Shown: positions 7,426 to 16,629, counted from the stretch's first letter. The stretch: DNA of 24,870 nucleotides from JBAXAM01 sp964565935 (GCA_964565935.1 CAZMGW010000016.1:1-24870); one strand, 5' to 3'. Notes: a model not told the origin generated them from the letters alone. Numbers and translations are program-made.

Positions 7426-8349
7426 ATGAATATGCCCAAACATCATCGGCTCATTATTCTTGGCTCAGGGCCAGCTGGCTACACTGCAGCCATTTATGCA
7501 GCACGAGCAAACATAGAACCTGTCATTATTACCGGATTGGAACAAGGCGGACAACTTACAAAAACCTCTACAATTGAAAACTGGCCAGGGGAGGCTGAAG
7601 GAATATCAGGCCCGATTCTTATGGAAAAAATGCTGAAACAAGCACAACATTTCGGCACTAAAATAATTCTCGACAACATATCCCAAGTAAATTTAGCAAG
7701 CCGACCTTTTAACCTAAAAGGCGATGACGAGTACACTTGCGATGCTTTAATTATAGCCACGGGAGCCGCAGCAAAATATTTAGGAATTCCGTCAGAACAA
7801 AAATATATGGGCCGCGGCGTTTCTGCTTGCGCTGTGTGCGATGGCTTTTTTTACAAAAACAAAAAGGTTGTTGTTGTCGGCGGCGGGAATACCGCAACCG
7901 AAGACGCCTTATATTTAGCCAAGTTGGCCACTGAAGTAATAATCATTCATCGGCGTGATAGCTTTCGCGCTGAACCAATCATGATTGAAAAGTTAAAAAG
8001 CTCACCTAATATTAAATTTGAATTAAACCATGTCGTTGATGAAATATTGGGTGATGAACATGGCGTAACCGGCATAAGAATTAAAAGTGTTGCCTCAGAT
8101 TCAACTAAAGAGGTAGAAGTAGCCGGGATTTTTATCGCCATTGGGAACAAACCCAATACCGAAATTTTCATTGACCAATTAGAAATGGATCAGGGATATA
8201 TTAAAATCGGCCATGGCGCTGCAACCGCAACCGACGTTCCTGGCGTCTTTGCCGCCGGCGATGTCACTAACCAAAACTACCACCAAGCAGTAGTTGCTGC
8301 GGGCTTTGGCTGCATGGCTGCATTGGATGCAAAAAACTTTTTAGACTAG
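7426..8349 (+). CDS. trxB: Thioredoxin-disulfide reductase
   Basis: A 307-residue low-molecular-weight thioredoxin reductase, the NADPH-dependent flavoenzyme that keeps cytosolic thioredoxin reduced. FAD-binding GSGPAGYTAA begins at residue 13. The redox-active CAVC is Cys135/Cys138, the NADPH-site GGGNTA is 152-157, and the second FAD motif AAGDVTNQNYHQAV is near the C-terminus. Length and cysteine positions match E. coli TrxB. ATG 7426 is used; an in-frame ATG at 7432 is also possible, and neither has a strong Shine-Dalgarno sequence. The glycosyltransferase gene follows after 6 bp and is probably co-transcribed. Confidence 0.97.
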   Translation: MNMPKHHRLIILGSGPAGYTAAIYAARANIEPVIITGLEQGGQLTKTSTIENWPGEAEGISGPILMEKMLKQAQHFGTKIILDNISQVNLASRPFNLKGDDEYTCDALIIATGAAAKYLGIPSEQKYMGRGVSACAVCDGFFYKNKKVVVVGGGNTATEDALYLAKLATEVIIIHRRDSFRAEPIMIEKLKSSPNIKFELNHVVDEILGDEHGVTGIRIKSVASDSTKEVEVAGIFIAIGNKPNTEIFIDQLEMDQGYIKIGHGAATATDVPGVFAAGDVTNQNYHQAVVAAGFGCMAALDAKNFLD

Positions 8350-8355
8350 TAAATT

Positions 8356-10011
8356 ATGCTTCCCATTAATAAAAACCCACAAAATCTCTCTTGGTATTTA
8401 ATACTAGCCATAATAATTTTTTTTAGCTTTTATTTTGCTTTAGGCAGCTATCCTTTATTAAACAATAACGAAGGACTATACGCCAGCATTGCCAAACACA
8501 TGCTGCTTAATAAACAGTTTGTCATTCCTCATTTAAATTGTGTTCCTTATATTGAAAAGCCGCCCATGCTTTACTGGCTGCTGACGCTTAGTTTTTCGGC
8601 ATTTGGATTCACCGCTTTTGCCGCACGACTTGTCACTGCAACCAGCGCTGCCCTGCTCTGCATAGCTTTGCTTTTTTTCACTAATAAAATCAAGCAATCC
8701 AAAATCGGCATTACCGCCACCCTAATCTTTGCCTCAAGCATCGGCATCAGCATCATTGCCCGCATGGTCTATTTTGATATGCTGCTGACTCTTCTTGTGA
8801 GTAGCACACTTTTTTGCTTATTTTATTGGTATGAAACCAATAAAATAATCGCCTTAAGAATAGGTTACGTCCTTCTAGGATGCGCCATCTTAACTAAGGG
8901 ATTGATAGCAATAGTATTAGTTGGCGGTAGTTTTGGCTCTTTTTTACTTTGGGAAAAAAGCTTTTGGAAACAAGTGCGCCTCGCCCTTGACTGGCCAGGA
9001 ATGGTTTTATTTTTAGCAACTGTACTGCCTTGGCATATCGCAGCAATTATCCAACATAAGGGATTCTTCTGGAATTATATTATCGGCGAACACTTTTTGC
9101 GCTTCCTTGATCTACGTGAGCCACACGATTACTACCACGGACCACTTTATTATTACCTGCCACGTATTCTGATCTATCTATTTCCATGGTCTTTATTTAT
9201 CCCCTTAATTTTTCTACGAAATAAAAACAAATCTACTGCGACCCAAAAACTGCTGCGCTTTAGCTGGTGTTGTCTGTTAATACCACTTGCATTTTTCTCA
9301 TTCTCAAGCGCCAAAGCTAACTATTACATGGTCGTTGGCATACCAGCTCTTACTATTATTCTCAGCGTTAAACTAAATTCTTTTTATGAAAGTAAACATC
9401 AAAGATTTTTCAATGTTTTAATTGCTGTCTTTTTGCTGACCATAGCAATGTCTATATTGCTGATTTTTATAACTTTTGTATCGAGTTCACCAGCGCTAAT
9501 TGGGTTTCAAAAAACGATTGCAGCAATTGTCGTGTATAGCTTAATAGCAGCAATAATTTCTTTGATTTTTATCCGCCGCCCCCAGGTGGCAGCGGTTGCA
9601 TTTGCTGGGTTGATCATACCTATCGCCTTTGCAGCAACCATGATCCTTAAATCAATCAGCGAAGATATTTCAGCAGCTAATGCTGGAACCTATTTAACTC
9701 AAAACGGGCAAAACAGCTCAATTTATTTATATCAAGACTTCGAGAATATCTCGGCCATCGCCTTTTATACGAATAGTTGTCTCAAAATTATAGATAGCCA
9801 GAGTAGTGATTTACATTACGGTTCCCGATTACCTCAGTCAAAACCATGGTTTTTGTCAAAAGATGAGTTTCTACAAGAAACGCGAAACAAGCTTTGTTAC
9901 ATCGTGGTTCCAACCAAAAAACTGGATCAATTCTATCAAGACATGGCTGGCACAAAATTTAAAATACCTCAAAAATACAAAGGCATAACAGTAATAAGTA
10001 AAGACGAATAG
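8356..10011 (+). CDS. ArnT/PMT-like (GT83) membrane glycosyltransferase
   Basis: A 551-residue polytopic protein with roughly a dozen hydrophobic segments and a short soluble C-terminal tail. After the first membrane segment comes NNNEGLYASIAKHML, with Glu39 at the place of the catalytic acidic residue of the family. YIEKPPMLYWL (KPP at 68-70) and FAARLVTA follow. These are the first-loop landmarks of ArnT, which moves 4-amino-4-deoxyarabinose from undecaprenyl phosphate onto lipid A on the periplasmic face. Related PMT_2 enzymes transfer other sugars to lipids or proteins. The donor and acceptor here cannot be told from the sequence, and no aminoarabinose genes lie nearby, so no symbol is given. 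It sits 6 bp after trxB with no visible functional link. Confidence 0.8.
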   Translation: MLPINKNPQNLSWYLILAIIIFFSFYFALGSYPLLNNNEGLYASIAKHMLLNKQFVIPHLNCVPYIEKPPMLYWLLTLSFSAFGFTAFAARLVTATSAALLCIALLFFTNKIKQSKIGITATLIFASSIGISIIARMVYFDMLLTLLVSSTLFCLFYWYETNKIIALRIGYVLLGCAILTKGLIAIVLVGGSFGSFLLWEKSFWKQVRLALDWPGMVLFLATVLPWHIAAIIQHKGFFWNYIIGEHFLRFLDLREPHDYYHGPLYYYLPRILIYLFPWSLFIPLIFLRNKNKSTATQKLLRFSWCCLLIPLAFFSFSSAKANYYMVVGIPALTIILSVKLNSFYESKHQRFFNVLIAVFLLTIAMSILLIFITFVSSSPALIGFQKTIAAIVVYSLIAAIISLIFIRRPQVAAVAFAGLIIPIAFAATMILKSISEDISAANAGTYLTQNGQNSSIYLYQDFENISAIAFYTNSCLKIIDSQSSDLHYGSRLPQSKPWFLSKDEFLQETRNKLCYIVVPTKKLDQFYQDMAGTKFKIPQKYKGITVISKDE

Positions 10012-10086
10012 ATATTAATTACTTTGCATAAACGTTAATAATGGTAAACTTGAGGTAAATCAGCGACCTTTAATTACAAGGAACTT

Positions 10087-10854
10087 ATGAAAAAACTCTT
10101 AATTATCTGTTTCAGTTTAATAATTGCTACAACTTCCAATGCTCTAGCAAAACCAAAGCAGATTAAGTTTTGTGTATCGCCAGGAGTTGCCCCATTTGTT
10201 ATGGCAGATACTAGTAATAAAATAACGGGTGGACTAGATATTGATTTAGCAAAAGCGCTGTGTGAAAAAACAAAATCTAAATGCATATTTGCTCCTCAAA
10301 AAGAGATCACCACAATTGCTGCGGATTTGGAGTCAGGCAAATGCGATGCATGGATATCAGGATTTACTATTACTCCGATTCGCAAAAAATATATGGACTT
10401 TACTGATAGCTACTATCCAAGTACTGCGAGTCTGATTGCTAGCAAAAACTCAAGTTTTACATCCTCAAACAAGGATCTTAAGGGCAAAAAAATTGGGGTT
10501 ACCGCTGGCTCTAACTTCGTTTCATATCTAGATGTTTCTAACAGCTATGACATTGAAAAAAATGAATTCATCAACGAATACGATGCTTTGGCTGCTTTGA
10601 AATCAAAAAAACTTGATGCTGTAATTGCAGATACACCCTTGCTTCATTACTGGATGCAACAAAAAGGAAACAAGGGGTTCCGCTTAATTGATCTACCTGA
10701 GTATAACAAAGCATTTTCTCTAGGCATGGGCTATGGTATCCCAGTAAAAAAGGGCAATACCAAATTGCTTACCACCTTGAACCGAGCCTTAGCTAAAATC
10801 AAAGCGGATGGGACTTACGATAAAATTGTAAAAAAATATTTTGCAGATCAATAA
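10087..10854 (+). CDS. Periplasmic amino-acid-binding protein (SBP family 3)
   Basis: A 255-residue protein with a Sec signal peptide (residues 1 to about 21, cleavage after NALA). The body is a family 3 solute-binding protein: GLDIDLAKALCEKT (49-62), then ITPIRKKYMDFTDSYY, where Arg99 is the conserved residue that binds the ligand's alpha-carboxylate. Such proteins deliver polar amino acids such as arginine, glutamine or histidine to an ABC transporter. No permease or ATPase gene is adjacent, so it is an orphan whose partner must be elsewhere. AAGGAA (10078-10083) lies just before the ATG. A TTGCAT/TAAACT pair at 10024-10050 could be a promoter, but its 15-nt spacing is short. Ligand specificity is not determined. 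Confidence 0.85.
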   Translation: MKKLLIICFSLIIATTSNALAKPKQIKFCVSPGVAPFVMADTSNKITGGLDIDLAKALCEKTKSKCIFAPQKEITTIAADLESGKCDAWISGFTITPIRKKYMDFTDSYYPSTASLIASKNSSFTSSNKDLKGKKIGVTAGSNFVSYLDVSNSYDIEKNEFINEYDALAALKSKKLDAVIADTPLLHYWMQQKGNKGFRLIDLPEYNKAFSLGMGYGIPVKKGNTKLLTTLNRALAKIKADGTYDKIVKKYFADQ

Positions 10855-10863
10855 AAAACAATC

Positions 10864-11604
10864 ATGAGAGTTAAATGCATTGCTTGCATCTCCTTTCTTT
10901 TTTTTGCGTCTCAAATTATTGCAGCCGGTCCTGTAACGCACGCATACCTTGCGCAAAAATGGATAAACTCTCAAGAACACTTTAACAAACAAGAGACTGA
11001 CTCTTTCATCAGAGGAACTCTCTTTCCAGATATTAGGTATTTAGGAATCCTCACAAGAAAAGCCACCCATTACAAAGGCATCACTTTAAAAGCACTCTTG
11101 CGCGATAAATCCCCGTTTTCTAGAGGAAAAAAACTACATTCATTTATCGATGAAAAAAGAGAAGAGCTAGTTGTTGCATGGAAAATATATGATCAATTAA
11201 AAAATATTCCCGGACAAAAATACAGAAGCACTTTTTTAAAGTTATTAGAAGATGAGATTCTATATCGAGAAGGAAACTGGGAAGAAGTAAGAACAGCCCT
11301 TAATGTTGTAGATGATTCTGAGTTAGCCTGCAATATTAAAAAAGAAGACATAATAAAGTGGCACAAAATAATGCAGCTAGCTTTTTATATGCCCCCCAGC
11401 AGTGAATACTTACTCATTGATAAAAGTCTCCCTTTTATGATCAAACAAGTCAACGGTAAAAAATTTATTTTCAATATTCCAATCGAAATAACAAGAGAAT
11501 GGAGCGTAATATTGCCCAAATTAGCGGACAACAAAGATATGCAAGCATATGTGCATAATTTAGTAAAACAACTCAATGACCTTTGGACAACAAAAAAACT
11601 CTAA
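10864..11604 (+). CDS. Secreted protein with a possible zinc-phospholipase-C-like metal site
   Basis: A 246-residue protein with a signal peptide (residues 1 to about 20). The mature N-terminus AGPVTHAYLAQKW, then FPDIRYLG and KATHY, and LHSFIDEK, supply His26, Asp56, His69, His92 and Asp96. This order of a near-N-terminal His, a PDI-type Asp and later His/Asp residues resembles zinc-dependent phospholipase C / S1-P1 nuclease-like proteins. The resemblance is by motif only and I cannot name a close homologue. The C-terminal half (about 110-246) is helical and unfamiliar. It begins 9 nt after the binding-protein gene and has no clear ribosome site, so expression probably relies on read-through and coupling. 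An alternative is a lineage-specific periplasmic protein without catalytic activity. Confidence 0.5.
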   Translation: MRVKCIACISFLFFASQIIAAGPVTHAYLAQKWINSQEHFNKQETDSFIRGTLFPDIRYLGILTRKATHYKGITLKALLRDKSPFSRGKKLHSFIDEKREELVVAWKIYDQLKNIPGQKYRSTFLKLLEDEILYREGNWEEVRTALNVVDDSELACNIKKEDIIKWHKIMQLAFYMPPSSEYLLIDKSLPFMIKQVNGKKFIFNIPIEITREWSVILPKLADNKDMQAYVHNLVKQLNDLWTTKKL

Positions 11605-11669
11605 TTAAAAATTTTCGCAGACCCACCCAGCCTAAGACAAAAAATTTTACAAAAAACGTAATTTATCGC

Positions 11670-11697
11670 TTGCATTTTTACAAATTGCCCCTATTAT
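11670..11697 (+). promoter_or_regulatory. Sigma-70 type promoter for the glutamine synthetase gene
   Basis: TTGCAT (11670-11675), a 16-nt spacer, and TATTAT (11692-11697), about 95 nt before the ATG. No sigma-54 -24/-12 signature is seen in the interval, although nitrogen-regulated enteric glnA genes usually have one. Confidence 0.45.
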
Positions 11698-11791
11698 TTC
11701 AATAAGCGATAGTTGTTTTTTGCGTTTTGCGCCGATATGCTTATACAAAAATCCAGAACCACTGGGGTTTTAACAATAACCGAGAACCCTC

Positions 11792-13117
11792 ATGAACAAA
11801 AATGAAATTCTAAATTTACTAAAAAAAGAAAAAGTGGCTTACCTGCGCCTGTGGTTTACCGACATCATGGGGCACAACAAGAATGTTGAGGTACCAACCA
11901 GCCAGTTCAGCAAAGCCCTGGACGGGAAAGTCTTATTCGATGGCTCCTCTATCGAAGGATTCGCGCGCATCGAAGAATCAGACATGCTTTTAGTCCCAGA
12001 CTACAAAACCCTGACCATTTTTCCCTGGGACGAACGCGGCGGAAAAGTTGCTCGCTTGATTTGTGATATCTACAAACCCGATGGCAGCCACTTTCCAGGA
12101 TGCCCCCGCTCAGTATTGCGCCGCATGTGCGAAAAAGCACACACCAAGGGTTTTATCATGAATGCGGGGCCTGAAGCCGAGTTTTTCTTGTTCGAACGCG
12201 ACGTTAGCGGTAAAGCAACCACACATACCCATGATGCCGGAAACTATTTTGATTTAACCCCCGTTGATAAGGGCGAAGAAACACGACGCACTATTGTTCA
12301 GGTGCTAGAGAAAATCGGTTTTGAAGTTGAAGCCGCACATCACGAAGTAGCCCCAGGACAACATGAAATTGATTTTAAATATGGGGATGCCCTATCCACT
12401 GCTGATAAAATTGCAACTTTTCGCTTCGTGGTACGTAAAGTGGCATTAGACTCTGGTTTACACGCTACTTTCATGCCTAAACCAATCTTTGGCATCAATG
12501 GCTCAGGAATGCACATACACCAAAGTTTATTTAATATCAGCGGAGAAAATCTATTTTACGATGCCAAAAAGCCATATAAATTATCTGCCCTAGCTTTAAA
12601 TTATATTGGCGGCTTGCTTGAACATGCGCGCTCTTTTTGCGCCATCACCAACGCACTGGTTAACTCGTACAAAAGACTGGTACCCGGGTTTGAAGCGCCG
12701 ACTCACCTTGCTTGGTCACAACGCAACCGCTCCCCGCTGATACGCGTCCCCGACCAACGAGGAATTAACGCACGCGCGGAATTACGCATGCCCGATCCAG
12801 CATGCAATCCCTACTTAGCTTTGGCAGCAATGCTCGCCGCAGGTCTAGATGGCATCGAAAACAAGATCGATCCAGGCGAACCAATAGATAAGAACATTTA
12901 TCGTATGAGCGAACGCGAACGCGCTCGCTTGAAAATCAAATCCCTCCCGGCAAGTTTAGGGGAAGCAACCGACCTACTAGAAAAGAATTCCCTGATGCGC
13001 AGCACATTAGGAGATCACATTTTTAACCATTTTATCGATTCACAAAGAAAAGAGTGGAGTAAATTTATCTCTCAGGTGCACCAATGCGAGGTGGATTGGT
13101 ACTTAACAAAATATTAA
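11792..13117 (+). CDS. glnA: Type I glutamine synthetase, GSI-alpha (Bacillus-like) class
   Basis: A 441-residue glutamine synthetase, which makes glutamine from glutamate, ammonia and ATP as a dodecamer in the cytoplasm. Landmarks are LFDGSSIEGFARIEESDM, the metal/substrate motifs GPEAEFFLF and HHEVAPGQHEID, the FMPKPIFGINGSGMH block, NSYKRLVPGFEAP and NRSPLIRVP. The length and C-terminus match the short GSI-alpha class rather than the roughly 470-residue enteric GSI-beta class, and the adenylylated-tyrosine segment of GSI-beta is absent. Arg59 and Glu301 occupy the places of B. subtilis Arg62 and Glu304, residues used there for feedback inhibition by glutamine. This implies control by feedback rather than adenylylation. 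GAG lies about 7 nt before the ATG. It is flanked by unrelated genes, with no glnB, glnL or glnG nearby. Confidence 0.93.
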   Translation: MNKNEILNLLKKEKVAYLRLWFTDIMGHNKNVEVPTSQFSKALDGKVLFDGSSIEGFARIEESDMLLVPDYKTLTIFPWDERGGKVARLICDIYKPDGSHFPGCPRSVLRRMCEKAHTKGFIMNAGPEAEFFLFERDVSGKATTHTHDAGNYFDLTPVDKGEETRRTIVQVLEKIGFEVEAAHHEVAPGQHEIDFKYGDALSTADKIATFRFVVRKVALDSGLHATFMPKPIFGINGSGMHIHQSLFNISGENLFYDAKKPYKLSALALNYIGGLLEHARSFCAITNALVNSYKRLVPGFEAPTHLAWSQRNRSPLIRVPDQRGINARAELRMPDPACNPYLALAAMLAAGLDGIENKIDPGEPIDKNIYRMSERERARLKIKSLPASLGEATDLLEKNSLMRSTLGDHIFNHFIDSQRKEWSKFISQVHQCEVDWYLTKY

Positions 13118-13218
13118 ACAATTTTTGAATCATGGCCATTGCTCACGGACAATAGCCAACTTCTTGTAGCATGATCTTAAAAAAGGTATATTCCGATACA
13201 TTAATTCCATAAAGACCC

Positions 13219-15099
13219 ATGAAAAAGTTATTTTTACACCTACTATTCCTGACCATCGTATCAACTGCAGCTCAAGCCAGATGGGCGAGCTTCGAAGATG
13301 CGCCAATTAAGGTATCGCTCCAAAACAAAATCACCGTTAACAGCGATGGCACAACAAAAGAACTCAAAACAGTACAATTCGAAATATTAAAAGAACCAGG
13401 CCGCAATCTAGCCGCCAACTACGCCCTACAATATAATGGTGTTAGCACTAAAATAAAAATTCTAGAAGCCAAAACAATTTATAAAGGCAAAGAGTATAAG
13501 CTTGATAAAAATTTAATCGAAGACAAACCGCTTGCTAGCGCCCACAACGGCTTTGATCAAATGCGGCAAGTTTTGCTTGCTTTTCCTAAAGCAGAAATTG
13601 GCGCAAAAATTTTCTTAAAGTACGACGTCATAACAAGCGAGGTACCGCTAGATAAATTTTATGCCTCGGTGTTTTACTTTGGTGACGGAGAATTTTTGGA
13701 TAAGGCAAGAATTAAACTACACTCCCAAATCCCCCTTCACTTGTTAATCAACGATCCTCAACGCACCTTAAATATTACCAAAGATGCTGCCGACAACTTA
13801 CACAACCTGGAAATCACTTTAATCAAACCTATATACAAAGGGGTTATAGATGAACCACATTCCAATGTACTAAACGATAAATACTTGACTTGGGTTTCGG
13901 TATCCAGTTTAAACAACTGGCAAGATCTAGCTACTAGGTGGAGCCAACAATATGCGAAAGTCCTCACTCAATCACTACCCAAAGACTTTGAACAGATAGC
14001 CATCTTAGCTGAACAAAAAAAAGATGAAGTGGACCAAATAAACACCGTAACCGCCCTACTAAACAACAGGATTCAATACCTGGGTGACTGGCGCACCATA
14101 AAGGGAGCTTTTATTCCGCGCAGCTTGGACAAAATCAATCAAACCCAACTGGGTGACTGTAAAGATTTCTCGGCAGCCACAGCAGCAATCTTGACTCGGC
14201 TTGGCTATAAAGCACAAATCATCTTGGCAAGAAGAGGAAGGGGCAATTTTTACCCTGATTCACTACCTGACTACGCAGCATTCAATCATGCTTTACTAAA
14301 AGTAACTAGCAAACAAGGCAAGGTATATTGGATTGATCCAACTAATTTTCAAAGCATGGCGAACGGGATATTTCCTGATATTGCCGATAAAAATGCACTA
14401 ATACTTGATTTAAAGCAACCGAATTACGAAAAAATTGCAAATATCGCCCCCACTCACCCCCAAGCCATTCAATATCGTCAAATAGAAGTTATCGATGATA
14501 ACAAAATTGTTGAGACCGGTAAGATAACTTTAAAAAATGAAGAAGCTTATGAGCTTACCGGAGCTGCACTGATAACATCTGAAGAAAGAATAAAAAACAT
14601 CCTATTTGACCAGCTTAGCCGAACAAGATTGGAAGAAACAAACAAAAAATACTTACACCTGCCTGACCTTAAGTCACGCATCGTCAAAGACATCACATTT
14701 GACTACTGTTTCGAACAAGAAAATAGGGTACTAAAAACCAATTTAGGACAAGCGCTCAAATTAACTTACGATCGATTAATTGGTTTTTTTGATGTAGCCC
14801 AGAATCATGTAAAAGATGTTCTACTAGACACACCATTCACATTAACCAGACAAACCATTATTAAAAATATTACCGTCCAAAACATCGATTCTTTAAACAA
14901 AGAGATTAAGACTCCATGGCTGTATGTGGCACGTAAGTGCACTTACAACAACCATGATCTACAAATAGATGATACGGTAATTGTGCACAAAAATTTAATC
15001 ACCAATGAAGAGTTAAAAACGCCAGAATTTATAAAACTAAAAGATGATCTAGAAAAGAATTTTAAAGACGTAGCCGTGGTATTTACCAAATCAAAATAG
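13219..15099 (+). CDS. Secreted DUF3857 / transglutaminase-like protein
   Basis: A 626-residue protein with a signal peptide (residues 1 to about 20, ending AAQA before RWASFED). The N-terminal half looks like DUF3857. The middle carries a transglutaminase-like core with a complete Cys-His-Asp triad: Cys314 in LGDCKDFSA, His357 in AFNHALLK and Asp373 in YWIDPTN. The C-terminal third is beta-rich in appearance and unassigned. Proteins of this architecture are common and secreted in Gram-negative bacteria but mostly uncharacterised; the triad may serve proteolysis or amide exchange. It follows glutamine synthetase after 101 bp, where a weak inverted repeat (13134-13157) without a T-run is the only candidate stop signal. 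No functional link to glnA is evident. Confidence 0.82.
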   Translation: MKKLFLHLLFLTIVSTAAQARWASFEDAPIKVSLQNKITVNSDGTTKELKTVQFEILKEPGRNLAANYALQYNGVSTKIKILEAKTIYKGKEYKLDKNLIEDKPLASAHNGFDQMRQVLLAFPKAEIGAKIFLKYDVITSEVPLDKFYASVFYFGDGEFLDKARIKLHSQIPLHLLINDPQRTLNITKDAADNLHNLEITLIKPIYKGVIDEPHSNVLNDKYLTWVSVSSLNNWQDLATRWSQQYAKVLTQSLPKDFEQIAILAEQKKDEVDQINTVTALLNNRIQYLGDWRTIKGAFIPRSLDKINQTQLGDCKDFSAATAAILTRLGYKAQIILARRGRGNFYPDSLPDYAAFNHALLKVTSKQGKVYWIDPTNFQSMANGIFPDIADKNALILDLKQPNYEKIANIAPTHPQAIQYRQIEVIDDNKIVETGKITLKNEEAYELTGAALITSEERIKNILFDQLSRTRLEETNKKYLHLPDLKSRIVKDITFDYCFEQENRVLKTNLGQALKLTYDRLIGFFDVAQNHVKDVLLDTPFTLTRQTIIKNITVQNIDSLNKEIKTPWLYVARKCTYNNHDLQIDDTVIVHKNLITNEELKTPEFIKLKDDLEKNFKDVAVVFTKSK

Positions 15100-15282
15100 A
15101 TCGTTGCTTAACTGCGACACAGCAATTTGCTCTTGGCAACCGAGCTCGTTTCACGCCACATGGAAAGTGCGTTGCTGATGGGTCGATTGCAGCAGGATAC
15201 ACCCCAACATCAATAAATTTACTACAAGGGGTTTTAAAACCATTACAAATCAGTTTATAAACACTATAAAAATGAGGTTAAC

Positions 15283-16560
15283 TTGACTAACACGAAAAAA
15301 ACGACGATCACAGGCTGGATAATTTGTACTCTGGCAGCAATTTTTTATTGCTATGAGTATATACTCCGCATAGAACCAAGCGTTATGGTATCTGAACTAA
15401 TGCACGAGTTCCAAGCCAATGCGACCGAACTTGGCATGCTTTCTGCGTTTTTCTACTTTATTTACATGCCTATGCAAATTGTTGTTGGTTTATTATTAGA
15501 TTTATATGGGCCGCGAAAAATTTTAACTTTGGCCGTGATCGCTTGTACAGCTGGTAGCTACGTTTTTGGCGCCGCACACACTTTGCCAGTTGCAGCTATT
15601 GGTAGATTGATGATTGGTTTTGGCGCTGCCTTTGCTTTTGTCTGCGTACTAAAGCTTACTGCCTCATGGCTACCACAACGCCTATTTGCGTTTTTTGTCG
15701 GACTAGCAACCACCCTTGGCATGATTGGTGGGATGGCTGGAGATATTATTCTTAGCCCCCTGGTTCGCAGCATCGGCTGGAAACAAACTGTTAACATTGG
15801 CACAATTGCCGGGGTAATTTTAATACCCCTAATCTGGATAATTATTCGCGACAAACCTAATACAGAATTGCACCGTAAAGATAAAACCAAAACAAAACCA
15901 CCCTACCGCGAAACTTTTCTTGGACTTTTAAAAATTTTCAGAAACCCTCAAATGTGGATCAATGGTTTTATCGGTTGCATAATGTTTTTATCGCTATCTC
16001 TCTTTGCCGAACTTTGGGGCATTCCATTTCTTACGACTGTTTATAAGTTATCTAACCAAAGCGCGGCAACCGCATGCTCCATGGTGTTTTTAGGATGGTT
16101 GGTTGGCGGACCGATGATTGGTTATATTTCTGATGTTGCCTATTCAAGACGAATTCCACTTTTCATTGGTCTTTTGTTATCAGCTGGTTTAATAAGCTTA
16201 ATTATTTATCTTCCCCAAATAAATATTGGCTTATTACATCTGTTACTATTTTTATTTGGTGTTTTTTCTAGCTTTGAAGTTCTGTGTTTTGCCATAAGCA
16301 GCGATAACAATCCGAAGCCTCTAATAGCAACAGCGTCTGCTTTTACCAATGCATTGGTGATGTTCAGCGGCAGTCTTTGCCAACCACTAGCCGGAAAAAT
16401 TCTCGACTTTTTTTGGTCAGGACAAACACTAAACGGAGATAGAGTTTATTCGGCTACTGACTATCAATATGCTTTAACGATTTTACCGCTAGCATTTTTA
16501 TTAGGATTCATTTTAACTTTTTGGTTACGCGAAACACGTGACAAAAAAAATAGCCAATAA
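15283..16560 (+). CDS. Major facilitator superfamily transporter
   Basis: A 425-residue polytopic protein with about 12 membrane segments and a basic central loop (RDKPNTELHRKDKTKTKP) between halves, the MFS layout. The first segment reads AAIFYCYEYILRIEPSVM, and loop 2-3 has LLDLYGPRKIL, a form of the MFS signature. The start is a TTG at 15283 with a good GAGG (15274-15277) five bases upstream. The first-helix style recalls MFS carriers abundant in Legionella and Coxiella, including the Pht amino-acid transporters. I offer that only as a possibility; the substrate is not predictable. The 183-bp interval upstream holds a 12-bp palindrome GGTTTTAAAACC (15230-15241) and no clear promoter. Confidence 0.85.
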   Translation: MTNTKKTTITGWIICTLAAIFYCYEYILRIEPSVMVSELMHEFQANATELGMLSAFFYFIYMPMQIVVGLLLDLYGPRKILTLAVIACTAGSYVFGAAHTLPVAAIGRLMIGFGAAFAFVCVLKLTASWLPQRLFAFFVGLATTLGMIGGMAGDIILSPLVRSIGWKQTVNIGTIAGVILIPLIWIIIRDKPNTELHRKDKTKTKPPYRETFLGLLKIFRNPQMWINGFIGCIMFLSLSLFAELWGIPFLTTVYKLSNQSAATACSMVFLGWLVGGPMIGYISDVAYSRRIPLFIGLLLSAGLISLIIYLPQINIGLLHLLLFLFGVFSSFEVLCFAISSDNNPKPLIATASAFTNALVMFSGSLCQPLAGKILDFFWSGQTLNGDRVYSATDYQYALTILPLAFLLGFILTFWLRETRDKKNSQ

Positions 16561-16608
16561 AAAAAACTATGCAAATTGTTTTTATTGTTCTAATATATAG
16601 TCCTGTAC

Positions 16609-16629
16609 TTTTTACTGTAGTAGTAAAAA
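16609..16629 (+). repeat. Inverted repeat upstream of the lysine-rich gene
   Basis: A perfect 8-bp stem TTTTTACT / AGTAAAAA with loop GTAGT, 42 bp before the 37-residue gene and 48 bp after the MFS stop. There is no T-run on the distal side for the plus strand. It could be an operator, a leader hairpin or an mRNA 3' stabiliser. Confidence 0.4.

Noticed and set aside
13134..13157. GGCCATTG / CAATAGCC inverted repeat after glutamine synthetase
   Set aside because: One mismatch, an 8-nt loop and no T-run; too weak to call a terminator.
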